NCBI RefSeq assembly: GCF_000420265.1
Contig: NZ_ATUP01000001.1
Coordinates: 682,001 to 746,000, forward strand
DNA: 64,000 nt
From: Oceanicaulis alexandrii DSM 11625
Lineage (GTDB): Bacteria; Pseudomonadota; Alphaproteobacteria; Caulobacterales; Maricaulaceae
Direction: 5' to 3'
Shown: one piece after another, positions 22,222 through 32,300 of the stretch
How positions within the stretch are numbered: the first letter of the stretch is position 1
How the letters are laid out: every line of letters starts with the position of its first letter
Translations under genes and position numbers: made by a program
The notes under the pieces: model-generated
What the model was told of the DNA's origin: nothing
The model's database searches: none
The model's input: only the letters and a program-made list of their open reading frames with translations

Positions 22222-23154
22222 ATGCCGACCGCCCCCGCCCCGACGCTTGAGACGCACGCGGCAGACGCCCTGTTCGCAGCGCTTGAGACAGAGCTGGCCC
22301 TCGGGGCGAGCCGGGGCGCGGATGCGCTGGCGCCCCATGCGGCAGGCGGGCTGGCGCGGGCGGCCGGGCATCTGACGCAATCGGACGGCGCGATCGCCCT
22401 GTTCACAGGCTTTTACGTGGCCCATGCCGAGCGACCGGCCGCGGAAACCGACGGACCGCTGGCGGTGATGGCCATCGCCGAAGCCCTGCACGCGCTGGGC
22501 CGTGATGTGGTGGTGGTGACTGACGCCCCCTGCGCGCCGGTGCTTGATCAGCTGGTGCGCGAGGCGGGTCTGCCCGGAGCCATACTACTGGCGCTGGAAC
22601 ACTCCGACGATTTGCTCGCCGAACTGACCAACCGCGATGTGAAGACCGTGTTTTCAATCGAGCGGCCGGGCCGGGCCATGGACGGACGCTGTTATTCCAT
22701 GCGCGGCCGCGATCTCACAGAACACACCCTGGCCTTTGACGCCGCCTTTCACCCGCGGTCGGGCTTTGTGCGCTTGGCCGCCGGCGATGGCGGCAATGAG
22801 ATCGGCATGGGCGCCCTGCCCAAATCCGCGCTTTTCAGCCATATCGACCAGGGCCAGCTCATCGCCAGCGCCACGGGCGCCGACGCCCTGATCATTGCGG
22901 GCGTCAGCCATTGGACCAGCTACGCCCTCGCCGCGGCCATGATCGAGCTTGCCCCCGATCAGGCGCCCGTCTGGCGCGACGCCGTCAGCGATGTGCGCGA
23001 GCACCACCGGCTCGCCGCCGCCCTCCGGGCTGGCGCGGTGGACGGCGTGACCGGGCTGGCCACGCCGACCATTGACGGCATGGAGCTGAGCACGCATCTC
23101 GCCAAACGCGATGCGCTGCTGGCGCTGGCCGCTGCGCATATCCCGCACCCTTGA
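22222..23154 (+). CDS. DUF4392 / D-glutamate cyclase-like protein
   Basis: 310 residues. The diagnostic GDGGNEIGMG motif is present near 190, with the preceding RLAAGDGG and the following VSHWTSYALAAAMI and TIDGMELSTHLAKRD. This is the domain of mitochondrial D-glutamate cyclase (C14orf159) and bacterial DUF4392 proteins, thought to interconvert D-glutamate and 5-oxo-D-proline. ATG 22222 starts 8 nt after the DoxX-like stop, suggesting the same transcript. Function inferred from family only. Confidence 0.82.
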   Translation: MPTAPAPTLETHAADALFAALETELALGASRGADALAPHAAGGLARAAGHLTQSDGAIALFTGFYVAHAERPAAETDGPLAVMAIAEALHALGRDVVVVTDAPCAPVLDQLVREAGLPGAILLALEHSDDLLAELTNRDVKTVFSIERPGRAMDGRCYSMRGRDLTEHTLAFDAAFHPRSGFVRLAAGDGGNEIGMGALPKSALFSHIDQGQLIASATGADALIIAGVSHWTSYALAAAMIELAPDQAPVWRDAVSDVREHHRLAAALRAGAVDGVTGLATPTIDGMELSTHLAKRDALLALAAAHIPHP

Positions 23155-23295
23155 CCGACGTCCTCTGAGCGCAATCGGGGCCTCATGGCGCGCGTCCCCT
23201 TTTTCTGCGTCCACTTTGAAACAGTTTAGGGATGGAGAGACTGGTGCGCCCGTCTCTCCACACCAGTTTGAATGGCGCAAATCAAGGAGACACAC

Positions 23296-24003
23296 ATGGG
23301 TAGCTACGCAGTTTTTGGCGGAGCGGGCGGTGTCGGCTCCGCTCTGGCGCGAAGCCTGACGTCAAACGGTCAACAGGTTCATCTGATCGGCCGCAACGAA
23401 GACGCGCTGTCCCGCCTCGCAGAAGACATTGGCGCGAGCTATGCCGTCGCCGACGCCACAGACAGCGACGCGGTGGAGCAGGCGCTGGAGCAGGGTCCGG
23501 ACGAATTATCCGGCATGGCCTACGCCGTCGGCACGATTGACCTCAAACCGCTGCGGCGGGTCACCGCCGAAGACATGCGCCATGCCTACGAGGTCAATGT
23601 CATCGGCGCGCTCAATGCGGCGCGGTCCAGCCGGTCGCGCATCTCGGAACACGGCTCCATGGTGCTGTTCTCTTCGGTGGCGGCGCAAAAAGGGTTTCAG
23701 AACCATACCGCCATCGCCGCGGCCAAGGGCGCAGTGGATGCGCTCACTCGTCAGCTCGCCGCCGAATACGCGCCGAAAGTGCGCGTCAACGCCATCGCGA
23801 TGAGCCTGACGGAAACGCCGCTGGCGGCCTCGGTCCTGAAAAGCGACGCCATGCGCGACGGCATCGCCAAAAGCCACGCCCTGCAGCGCCTGGGTCAACC
23901 CGAGGACCCCGCCGCCCTTGCGCGCTTCTTGTTGTCAGACGAGTCAAGCTGGATCACTGGATCCATTCTGAACGTCGATGGCGGCCGCGCCGCCCTCGCC
24001 TGA
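23296..24003 (+). CDS. Divergent short-chain dehydrogenase lacking the catalytic Tyr
   Basis: 235 residues with an SDR Rossmann fold: FGGAGGVGSALA at 7-18, DAT at 53-55, Asn101 (VNVIGALNA), Ser127 and Lys144. The YxxxK tyrosine is Ile140 (HTAIAAAKGAV). The C-terminal RLGQPEDPAALARFLLSDESSWITGSILNVDGG is classical. Without Tyr the usual proton relay is missing, so it may be a binding protein or use another acid; a subgroup with HxxIAAAK is, to my memory, widespread. AAGGAG is 6 nt from ATG 23296. Confidence 0.9.
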   Translation: MGSYAVFGGAGGVGSALARSLTSNGQQVHLIGRNEDALSRLAEDIGASYAVADATDSDAVEQALEQGPDELSGMAYAVGTIDLKPLRRVTAEDMRHAYEVNVIGALNAARSSRSRISEHGSMVLFSSVAAQKGFQNHTAIAAAKGAVDALTRQLAAEYAPKVRVNAIAMSLTETPLAASVLKSDAMRDGIAKSHALQRLGQPEDPAALARFLLSDESSWITGSILNVDGGRAALA

Positions 24004-24014
24004 TCCATCAGAAC

Positions 24015-24050
24015 CTCATCCGGCCGCGCCTCAGGCGCGGGCCGGACGAG
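24015..24050. terminator. Long imperfect hairpin between convergent SDR and CPBP genes
   Basis: CTCaTCCGGCC-GCGCCT pairs with AGGCGCGGGCCGGACGAG with one bulge and one mismatch. There is no T-run, but its placement between converging genes suggests termination. Confidence 0.5.
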
Positions 24051-24086
24051 GAGCCCGGATTGGATCGGCATGAGTTTCGGCGGCGC

Positions 24087-24935
24087 TCACAGCCCTTCCG
24101 CTTTCGCGCGCCGCCAGTAGATGAGCGCCAGAACGGTGACCACAAGCGGGACCATCACTCCGTACTCGTCGGTCCAGAAGGCTGTCTGTTCGGTTTCCAG
24201 CGTCAGCGGCGTGAAGATTTTCTGGATGTAGATGTTGTGGGCGCCGTGGAACATCACCGCCGGCCACAAGGAGTTCGACCGGAAGGTGTAGAATGTCATG
24301 ATCACCGACATGGCGGTGATCATCACCGTGAAACACGCCAGCTGGAACAGCGTGTCGCCGCCGCCATAGACGATGATGATCGGGTAGTGCCAGACAGCCC
24401 ACAGCAGACCGCTGGCCAGGCAGGTCGCCTCAAACGACATGAGTTTGCGCAATTCCCAGACCAGAAATCCGCGCCAGCCGATTTCCTCGCCCGCAATCGT
24501 GCCCAGGGATTTGACGAATTGAACACTCGCCATCAGGACAATCATCAAGGTCGTCACGGCCCATAGGGGCGCATCAGACAACCCCAGCGCACCGCGCCAT
24601 TCGGCCAGGGTTTCGGGATCGCCGACCCCGCCAAAGCCGAAGAACCACACCAGAGCGTAAGAAACCGAAATGTAGAGAACCGGGATCAGATAGCCGGCCC
24701 AGTTGGCCCCAAATCCGCCCCAGCTCCAGGGCAGCGCCGATATCTTTCCGCCGCGTAGCTTCAACGTCGCAAAGGCCGCCAGCGCCGGCGTCATCATGAG
24801 CGCGCCGACATAAAGCGAGGTCGGAACAAGATAGACCAACGCAAAGTGTGCGAGTGCGCTGGCGCCGCCCAGAATTACAAGAAACACGATCAATGTCGTG
24901 AGAGTGGATTTTCTGTCTGCGACGGACGGGTTCAT
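24087..24935 (-). CDS. CPBP-family intramembrane metalloprotease
   Basis: 282 residues with about eight transmembrane segments. The CAAX-protease/bacteriocin-processing motifs are intact: EEIGWRGFLVWEL, a WAVWHYP histidine and HGAHN. The active site is zinc-type within the membrane. ATG 24935 is chosen because AGGAGG lies 6 nt upstream. It is transcribed divergently from a MarR-type regulator, which may control it. Substrate unknown. Confidence 0.88.
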   Translation of the reverse strand: MNPSVADRKSTLTTLIVFLVILGGASALAHFALVYLVPTSLYVGALMMTPALAAFATLKLRGGKISALPWSWGGFGANWAGYLIPVLYISVSYALVWFFGFGGVGDPETLAEWRGALGLSDAPLWAVTTLMIVLMASVQFVKSLGTIAGEEIGWRGFLVWELRKLMSFEATCLASGLLWAVWHYPIIIVYGGGDTLFQLACFTVMITAMSVIMTFYTFRSNSLWPAVMFHGAHNIYIQKIFTPLTLETEQTAFWTDEYGVMVPLVVTVLALIYWRRAKAEGL

Positions 24936-24990
24936 GATCATCCTCCTGGCCGATCCAGTTCCGGATTGACCCTGTAACCCCTCAAACATA

Positions 24991-25022
24991 TAATTACACA
25001 ATTATTTGTACAACTGGTTGTA
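24991..25022. promoter_or_regulatory. Paired inverted repeats between CPBP protease and MarR regulator
   Basis: TAATT-ACAC-AATTA (24991-25004) and TACAAC-TG-GTTGTA (25009-25022) lie side by side in the ~100-bp divergent promoter, in an AT-rich patch. The spacing and symmetry suit a MarR dimer operator that would autoregulate the regulator and control the protease (inference). Confidence 0.6.
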
Positions 25023-25035
25023 TAAAAGGTCAAGC

Positions 25036-25530
25036 ATGCACGACAGCAACATCATGGACACCCACCCGCTAAGTGGAGCCTTCCTGTCGAACAAGCTGTT
25101 ACGGCTGGTTGAGACGATTGCGGACCAGGGCGAGGCGCTGCTGAAGTCCGCTGGCATTGTCATCCCGCCGCGCGCCATCTCCACCGTGTTGATGATCGGT
25201 GAGCTGGATAATGTCACAGCGGCGGATATCGCAGGCTCTCTGGACCAGCCGCATCAGCTCGCCACCCAACGCATCAGCCTGCTGATGGAGCTGGGCCTTG
25301 TCACCAAGGCGCCCCACGCCACCGATAGCCGCCGGAAAGTGCTCACGCTGACCGAAACGGGACGTGAGCAATACACCCTGATGATCGCCATGCTTGAAAA
25401 CATCCGCGCCGCCATGGACGCTCTGTATGACGAGCTGGGCTGCAATCTCGCGGACATGGCGGCCAAAGCCGTCAAATCCTTGAAGGACCGGCCCTTGATC
25501 GAACGGATCGGGACAGAGGACAGCGAGTGA
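25036..25530 (+). CDS. MarR-family transcriptional regulator
   Basis: 164 residues with a winged helix-turn-helix: VTAADIAGSLDQPHQLATQRISLLMELGLVTKAPHATDSRRKVLTLTETG (about 58-108), the Asp-Ser-Arg-Arg wing being typical for MarR. Flanking helices form the dimer interface. AAAGG lies 6 nt before ATG 25036. Divergent from the CPBP protease gene with palindromes between them. Confidence 0.85.
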   Translation: MHDSNIMDTHPLSGAFLSNKLLRLVETIADQGEALLKSAGIVIPPRAISTVLMIGELDNVTAADIAGSLDQPHQLATQRISLLMELGLVTKAPHATDSRRKVLTLTETGREQYTLMIAMLENIRAAMDALYDELGCNLADMAAKAVKSLKDRPLIERIGTEDSE

Positions 25531-26317
25531 CCGCCGGAGCATCGGTGGAGCTGAAGCAACCAATGTCAAACCCGCAGGGTTTGCAAGCGCCACTGCGCGC
25601 CGGTCTATCAGAGACGTCCGCCCAGCGGGTTGCCATGAGATCGAGGACATGGTGGGCCCGGAGGAAATGGAGAGGCTTGAAACCTCAAAATGTTGCGGGG
25701 GCTAACCTTGCAAACCGGCTCTATACAAACCAAAGGGTTGCGAGTGGGATGGCTAACACACGCCACTTTTCAGAGCTGACTCGCCCTCACCAATTATGGG
25801 TCGTGCAAGACCCATCCATCGCATAGGCGTGCAAGCGGGCGCACAGTGGCGTTGAGCTAACGCGGATCCACAGCTCGCACTCCTGTTGAAAGCGCCAAGT
25901 CTACGCAATGATATTCATTCCGTATCAGTCACATGCGTTCAAGCGGCTCATGACAAAGCCGTTTACCCATGCCGGCGCATGCTCGCATCGAGATCTATGA
26001 CCATCTGTGCGCCCACCGCATGGACAAGCCCATTGTCGTTTATCGATTGAATCAGGGCGTTCATGACATTCTCTGGCCAGGCCGCTTTCTGGCGCCTGGC
26101 CGGCGCCCTATCCAGCCCTTGTTACGTGGAAGTCTCTCAAGGCTTTGCGGCAGATCAGGCTGGGGGGCCATCAGTTCATGATGCAGGATTCCGCAGCGTC
26201 ACAGGCCCTGCCTGTGCACTCGTCCGCTCTGTCGTGAACACTCACGCCTGAAAACAAGAGCTTCCCTGAGATTTTAGGTCCCGCGCCGCCAAGACGGCGC
26301 GAGGGAGAGGGACGACA
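25531..26317. other. Gene-free 787-bp stretch at the left edge of the accessory block
   Basis: No frame here has a ribosome site plus plausible composition. It contains the orphan tRNA-3'-end repeat (25649-25664), a hairpin ATGGGTC-6-GACCCAT (25796-25815) and an inverted pair GGCCAGGC/GCCTGGCC (26075-26082, 26094-26101). The end carries GAGGGAGAGGG, the ribosome site of the big autotransporter. The content resembles an insertion scar plus a long promoter region. Confidence 0.45.
25649..25664. repeat. Direct repeat of tRNA 3' end, putative attL-like scar
   Basis: ATGGTGGGCCCGGAGG is identical, in the same orientation, to 48406-48421, which is the 3' end (positions 62-76 including CCA) of the tRNA gene at 48407-48483. 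The rest of a tRNA is not present here. Confidence 0.55.
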
Positions 26318-29300
26318 ATGAACAGCTGGGTCTGGAATGCGGCGCGCACGGCAATCGTGGCGCTCGCTTGGGTGTTGTGTGGAACCGCCTGGGGGCAAAC
26401 CACGGACTTCAACACGGGCACGAACGGCTTCGTGATTGACCAGAGCACGAGCGGATCCTTCTCGACCACCGTGCAGGGCTGGACGGTTGTGGTCTCGACT
26501 GATCCCGGCGCCACCACAACCCGGGTGCGTCTCGGCACCAGCACGCTGACCGGCGCGCCCAGCGCTGGCTGGATCCGCGGGGAAGGCAGCGCCGGCCTGT
26601 TCAACTCGCTCGAATTCCGGTCCGCCAGCCAGTTTGACCTCGACAGCATCTGGACCGCCGCCACAGCCTCGACAAGCATTCAGCCGCTGAACGCGTCCTA
26701 TGCGCCGATCGGTTCGGCCGTCGCCTATTCTCCGGGCTCCAGCCAGACCGAGATCAATCTGAGCGCCAATACGGATTTTGACGGCATTTACGGCTTCCGC
26801 ATCGTGCCCTCGGACGGCAACACCCTGCAGCCCATTTCCCAGGTCACCATCAGCAATGTGGGCACGCCACCGACCGTCACCCTCGCCGCCTCTCCGGCCA
26901 GCATGGGCGAGACGGGCGGCAGCTCGACCGTCACCGCCACCCTGTCAGGCACGGCCTCGACGGCGACCACGGTGAATCTCGCCTTCAGCGGGACGGCATC
27001 CGGCGGCGGCGCCGATTACACCGCGAGCAATACCTCGATCACCATCCCCTCCGGCAGCACGACCGGCTCGGTCACCCTGAGCGCGGTTTCGGACGCCATC
27101 GCGGAAGCCAACGAGACCATCATCGTCGACATTTCCAGCGTCAGCGGGGGCGACGGCGCGACCGAAAGCGGCACGCAACAGGCCACCGTCACCATCACCG
27201 ACGATGACAGCGCCGCCGTCACCATCGCTGACGTCTCCCAGGCGGAGAACGGGGGCGCGGTAACGTTTACGGCCACCCTTTCCGCAGCCGTCCAGAACGG
27301 GTTCACCGTTGATGTGTCGACGGCGGACGGCACCGCCACGGTGGCGGACGGAGACTACACCGCCGTCTCTGGCCAGACCCTCACCTTTGCCGGGACATCG
27401 GGCGAAACGCAGACCTTCACGATCACGCCCGGCGCGGACACTAAGGTTGAAGCTGACGAGACCGTGACGATTTCCATGAGCAATCTCACTGGCGCGTCCG
27501 GCACGGTCGACATCAGCGACACCGCCACCCTGACCCTCACCAATGATGACAGCGCCGCCGTCACCATCGCTGATGTCTCCGCCGATGAGGACAATGGCGC
27601 GATCACCCTGACCGCCACGCTCGACAATGCCGTAGCGGGCGGCTTCACGGTCGATGTCTCAAGCGCAGACGGAACGGCGACGACGGCTGATTCAGACTAC
27701 ACGGCCATATCCGGCCAGACCCTGACTTTCGCCGGGACGGCCAGTGAGACCCAGACCTTCACCCTCACCCCGACCTCGGACACGAAGCTGGAAGCGAACG
27801 AGACCGTCAGCGTCTCCATGAGCAACCTTGCCGCGACGGCCCTGAGCGTCACCATCACCGACACCGCGACGGTGACCTTCAACAATGACGATACAGCGGC
27901 CGTCACCATCGCCGACGCCTCGGGCGACGAGGATGCAGGCGCGGTCACCTTCACCGCCACCCTGTCCAACGCGGTCCAGGGCGGCTTCACGGTCGATGTA
28001 TCCACCAACGATGGAACCGCAACGACTGCGGATTCCGACTACACGGCGGTTTCGGGCCAGACCCTGACCTTCACCGGCACCGCCAGCGAAACGCAGACCT
28101 TCACCGTTACGCCCACTGCTGACAGCGCCATCGAGGCCGCCGAGACCGTGAACATCGCCATGAGCAATCTGGCGGGCACGAGCCTGGGCGTGGATATCAG
28201 CGACACGGCCACTCTGACGATCAACAATGATGACGCGGACGCCACTGCGCCGCGTGTCCAGTCGATCACGCGGTCCAACCCCGCCACCTCGCCCACCAGC
28301 GCCAGCACGCTCGACTGGGCCGTGGCGTTCAATGAAACCGTCAACAATGTGGACAGCACGGACTTCGTGGTGACCGGCGCCAGCGTTGCGCCCTCCATCA
28401 CGGTTCTGGGTTCGGGCGCAACCTATACGGTGCGCGCCACGGGCGGCAGCCTGAGCGGGATGAACGGCACAGTCACCCTCAGCTTCGCCCCCGGACAGAA
28501 CATCGCCGACACATCGGCCAATGCGCTGAGCAACACCACGCCGATCGGCGCGAATGACAATACTTTCCTCATCAGCAATCCGACGCCGCCCGCCTTCAGC
28601 CTGGCCTTTTCCCCGTCGAGCATCGCTCAAGGCGCCGCCAGCACGCTGACCTACACCCTCGATAACAGCGCCAATCTGGTGAACGCCACATCGCTGGACT
28701 TCACCAATACCTTGCCCGCGAATGTCATCGTCGCGGCGACGCCCAACGCCGCAACCACATGCACAGGGGGAACCCTGACCGCAGCGTCTGGCGCGGGAAG
28801 CATCAGCTATAGCGGCGGAACTGTATCGGCCTCCGGCAGCTGCACGGTGTCGGTGGACGTCACCTCCAGCGTCGCCGGCGCCTATACGAACACGACAGGA
28901 AGCCTGACCTCATCGCTGGGCAATAGCGGCACGGCCTCGGGCGGACTGACCGTGACGGATGGCACGCTGCCGACCGTCACCTCCATCACGCGCCTGACCC
29001 CCGCCAGCGAAACCACAGACGCGGACGCCGTGACCTGGCGGGTAGTCTTCAGCGAGCCCGTGGTCAATGTCGGCGCAGCGGACTTCACCGTCAGCGGCCC
29101 CTCCGGCGCGTCCATAGGCGTGACCGGGTCGGGCGGCGCCTATGACGTCACCGTCTCCGGCGGCGACATGGCCAGTCTGAACGCCACCATCACGCTGAAC
29201 ATCGCAGGCGGAAATGACATCGCCGACGCGGCTTCAAACGCCCTGGCCAGCACAACGCCCTCCGGGACCGACGAGCGCACTTACATCATCAGCAATCCCG

Positions 29301-32300
29301 GCGCGCCCGGTTTCACCGCCGCCTTCTCACCCAATACGGTCGCGGTCGGCGGCACGGCGACCCTGACCTTCTCGATCAACAATGGGAGCAATGTGGTCCC
29401 CGCAACGGCGCTCGGGTTTTCAAACGCCCTGCCCTCAGGGCTGACCCTCGCGGCGGCGCCGAACGCCAGCACTACCTGTACCAGCGGCACGCTCACCGCG
29501 ACGTCTGGCGCCAGCAGCTTCAGCTATAACGGCGGCTCTGTTGCGGCCAGCGCCAGCTGCACGCTGAGCGTCACCGTCCAGACCAGCAGCCAGGGCGTTT
29601 TCACCAACACGTCCGGCGCGCTCTCATCCTCGCTGGGGGCCAGCGGAGGCGCAACCGCGTCCCTGACGACCACCGACGCGACGCCCCCGGTCCTGACGGC
29701 CATTGAGCGTCAAAGCCCGGCTGCGGCCCTGACCAATTCGGATACGCTGGTATTCGCCATCAGCTTCAGTGAAACGGTCTCCAATGTCACCGCCGATGAC
29801 TTCACCATTCTGGGCACAACGGCGACAGGCGTGCTCTCGGGTTCCGGCGCCAGTTATACGCTGTCGCTTTCAGGCGGCGACCTTGCATCGCTAAACGGCG
29901 CGGTCAGCCTGAGCCTTGCGGGCGGACAGGACATCACCGACCTTGCAGGCAATGCGCTGACAACCGCCGCACCGGGCGCGAACGAGATCTACACGCTTGA
30001 TAATACTGCGCCTACGGTCAGCCTTACACGTGCAGCGAACGCCCCCGTCGCAGGCCCTTTCACCCTGACCATCGCCTTCTCTGAAGCGGTCAGCGGGCTG
30101 GCGCTGGATGACCTCACGGTCAGCAATGGCGCGGCGTCTGACCTGGCGGGCTCGGATGAACAATACACTGTGCTGATTACGCCCACATCTGATACGGATG
30201 TGTCGATTGCACTGAATGCGGCATCCGCCAACGACGCGGCTGGCAACCCCAATCTGGCGTCGGACACCCTGACCGTGGGCGTTGATGCGAAAGCACCGGT
30301 CCTGACCATCACCCTGCCCGGCGCCACGACGGAGGGCCCCTTCACCGCCCGCTTCACCTTTGATGAGCGTGTCAGCGGATTTGAAGCGTCAGACATCCTT
30401 GTGACCAACGGCTCCGTTTCCGACTTCATGATTGAAACCGACCGCAGCTTCACTGCTCTGATCACGCCCGCCACTGCCGGTCCGGTCACGGTTGAGGTTG
30501 CAAACGCAGCCGCGTCCGATCAGGCGGGCAATGGCAATGAAGCCGCCCAAGCTGTCATAGAAGCGATCAGCGGCGCCGAGGATGTTGAGATCGTGATCGA
30601 CCAGACAACGGGCGATGTGACCGATATCAAGGCGGAGGTCCGGATCGGCAATCCGGGCAGCCAGTCGCTCAACTTCCGTGTCGAGATCGACGTGCCCTGG
30701 ATCTCGGTTGACCCGGTGTCAGGGGTCATTCCGGCGCTTGGCGATATCTTGCTGAACGTGCAGGTCCTGCCCGAAGCGGCCGATCTGCCCGCTGGCGTCT
30801 ATTCGGGCGTGATCACGGTCGTTCGCGACCTCCCGACGAGCCCGTTGATGAGGCCGAGCGCCACAGGCGGGGCGGCGACGGAATCCATCATTGTGGAGAT
30901 TCCGCTGACCGTGACCATTGAGGAGCGTTTCGGCTCGATCCAACTGGTCGCCACAACGCCGGGCGGCGTCCAGCGCGACGCCACCTTCCTCTATGCCTCC
31001 AGCGATGCGGATCTTGACGGCCTCCAGCTGACGACGATCGGCGGCTCCGCCGCCTCCGCCAGCTTTGAAAAGGAAGCGGGCCTTTATGACGTCAGCCAGT
31101 CTGCGCCTGAAGGCTGGCGCCTGGACGAGATCAGCTGCACGGGCGATCTGGATGGCGGCTCGGTCATCACGCTGAGCGATGAGCGGGTCCTGATCGACCT
31201 TGACCCGACCGAGGCCATCACCTGCACCTTCTCCAACACGCGGAATGAAGACGCTGTGCGTCTGGCGACCCAGCGCGCCATTAACAATTTCATGGTGCGG
31301 CGCGCCGACCGCATTCTGGCCGCCGCGCCGGATCTGTCGCAAAGACTGCAAGAGCGTCAGTCCGACACGCCGGGCCAGTTCAGCGCCCATGTGGAGGGCG
31401 ACCGTAAGGCGCTGAGCCTGTCGACCAGCCTGTCAGGGGTGCGCAATCACGTACAGGCGTCCCAGCCGCAAATGCCCGATGGTCCCCGGCTGGACCAACA
31501 GGAGCGCCCCAATCTTGATGTCTGGATGCGCGCCGAATTCAGCGCCATCTCAGATGACCGGGATGGAGGCGACGCCTCCAGCGATTTCGGTCTGCTGCAG
31601 ATCGGCGCCGACTGGACCCTGGGAGAAAATGCGCTGGTCGGCGTCATGGTCCAGCGCGACTGGATGGACGAAACCTCTGCGGAAATCGCCCAGAGCGCCG
31701 GCGCCCTTCGCGGGGCGCGGGTGCAGGGTCATGGCTGGATGGCCGGGCCCTATCTGGCCTGGGGCCTCAGTGACAGCGCCTGGCTCGATGTGCTCGCAAT
31801 GTGGGGGCAGTCACAGAACACCGTCGATCCGCTCGGCCTTTATGAAGACGAGTTCGACACCGACCGGCTGATGATCCGCGCCAATCTGACCGGGGAATGG
31901 CAATCGGCCAACTGGCGTGTCCGCCCCTCGATCTCCCTGGCGCATTTCGAGGAGACCCAGGGCGGCTACACGGATTCCCTGGGCATCGAGATCCCCGAAC
32001 AGACGATCCGGATCGGACGGCTGCAAGCGGGACCGGAGGTCTCCTATCGCTTTGAACGTCGCAATGGCAGCTGGTGGGAGCCGGGCCTGAGCCTGAACGG
32101 CGTCTGGGATTACGACCCTGCCGCCCTGATGGATGAGCTGGGCCAGCGCATCTCCACGGGCGCACTGCGCGCGGATGCGGGCCTGAGCCTGCGCGCCAGA
32201 TTGTCAGACGGCGCAATGCTGTCAGGCGAAGTCCGACTCGACGGGCTTGGTGATGGTGATTTCTCGGCCAATAGCGGCCGCCTCGAAATCCGGCTGCCCT

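Noticed and set aside
25649..25725. Second tRNA gene at the left repeat
   Set aside because: Only the last ~15 positions match. The next bases do not form a T arm, anticodon arm or D arm, so it is at most a tRNA 3' fragment.
25531..26317. Integrase or transposase remnant in the left flank of the block
   Set aside because: I read the possible frames on both strands and saw no tyrosine-recombinase or DDE motifs.
27212..28237. CRISPR-like array in the autotransporter
   Set aside because: The repeats are 342 bp, in frame and encode Calx-beta domains; no short repeats with unique spacers.
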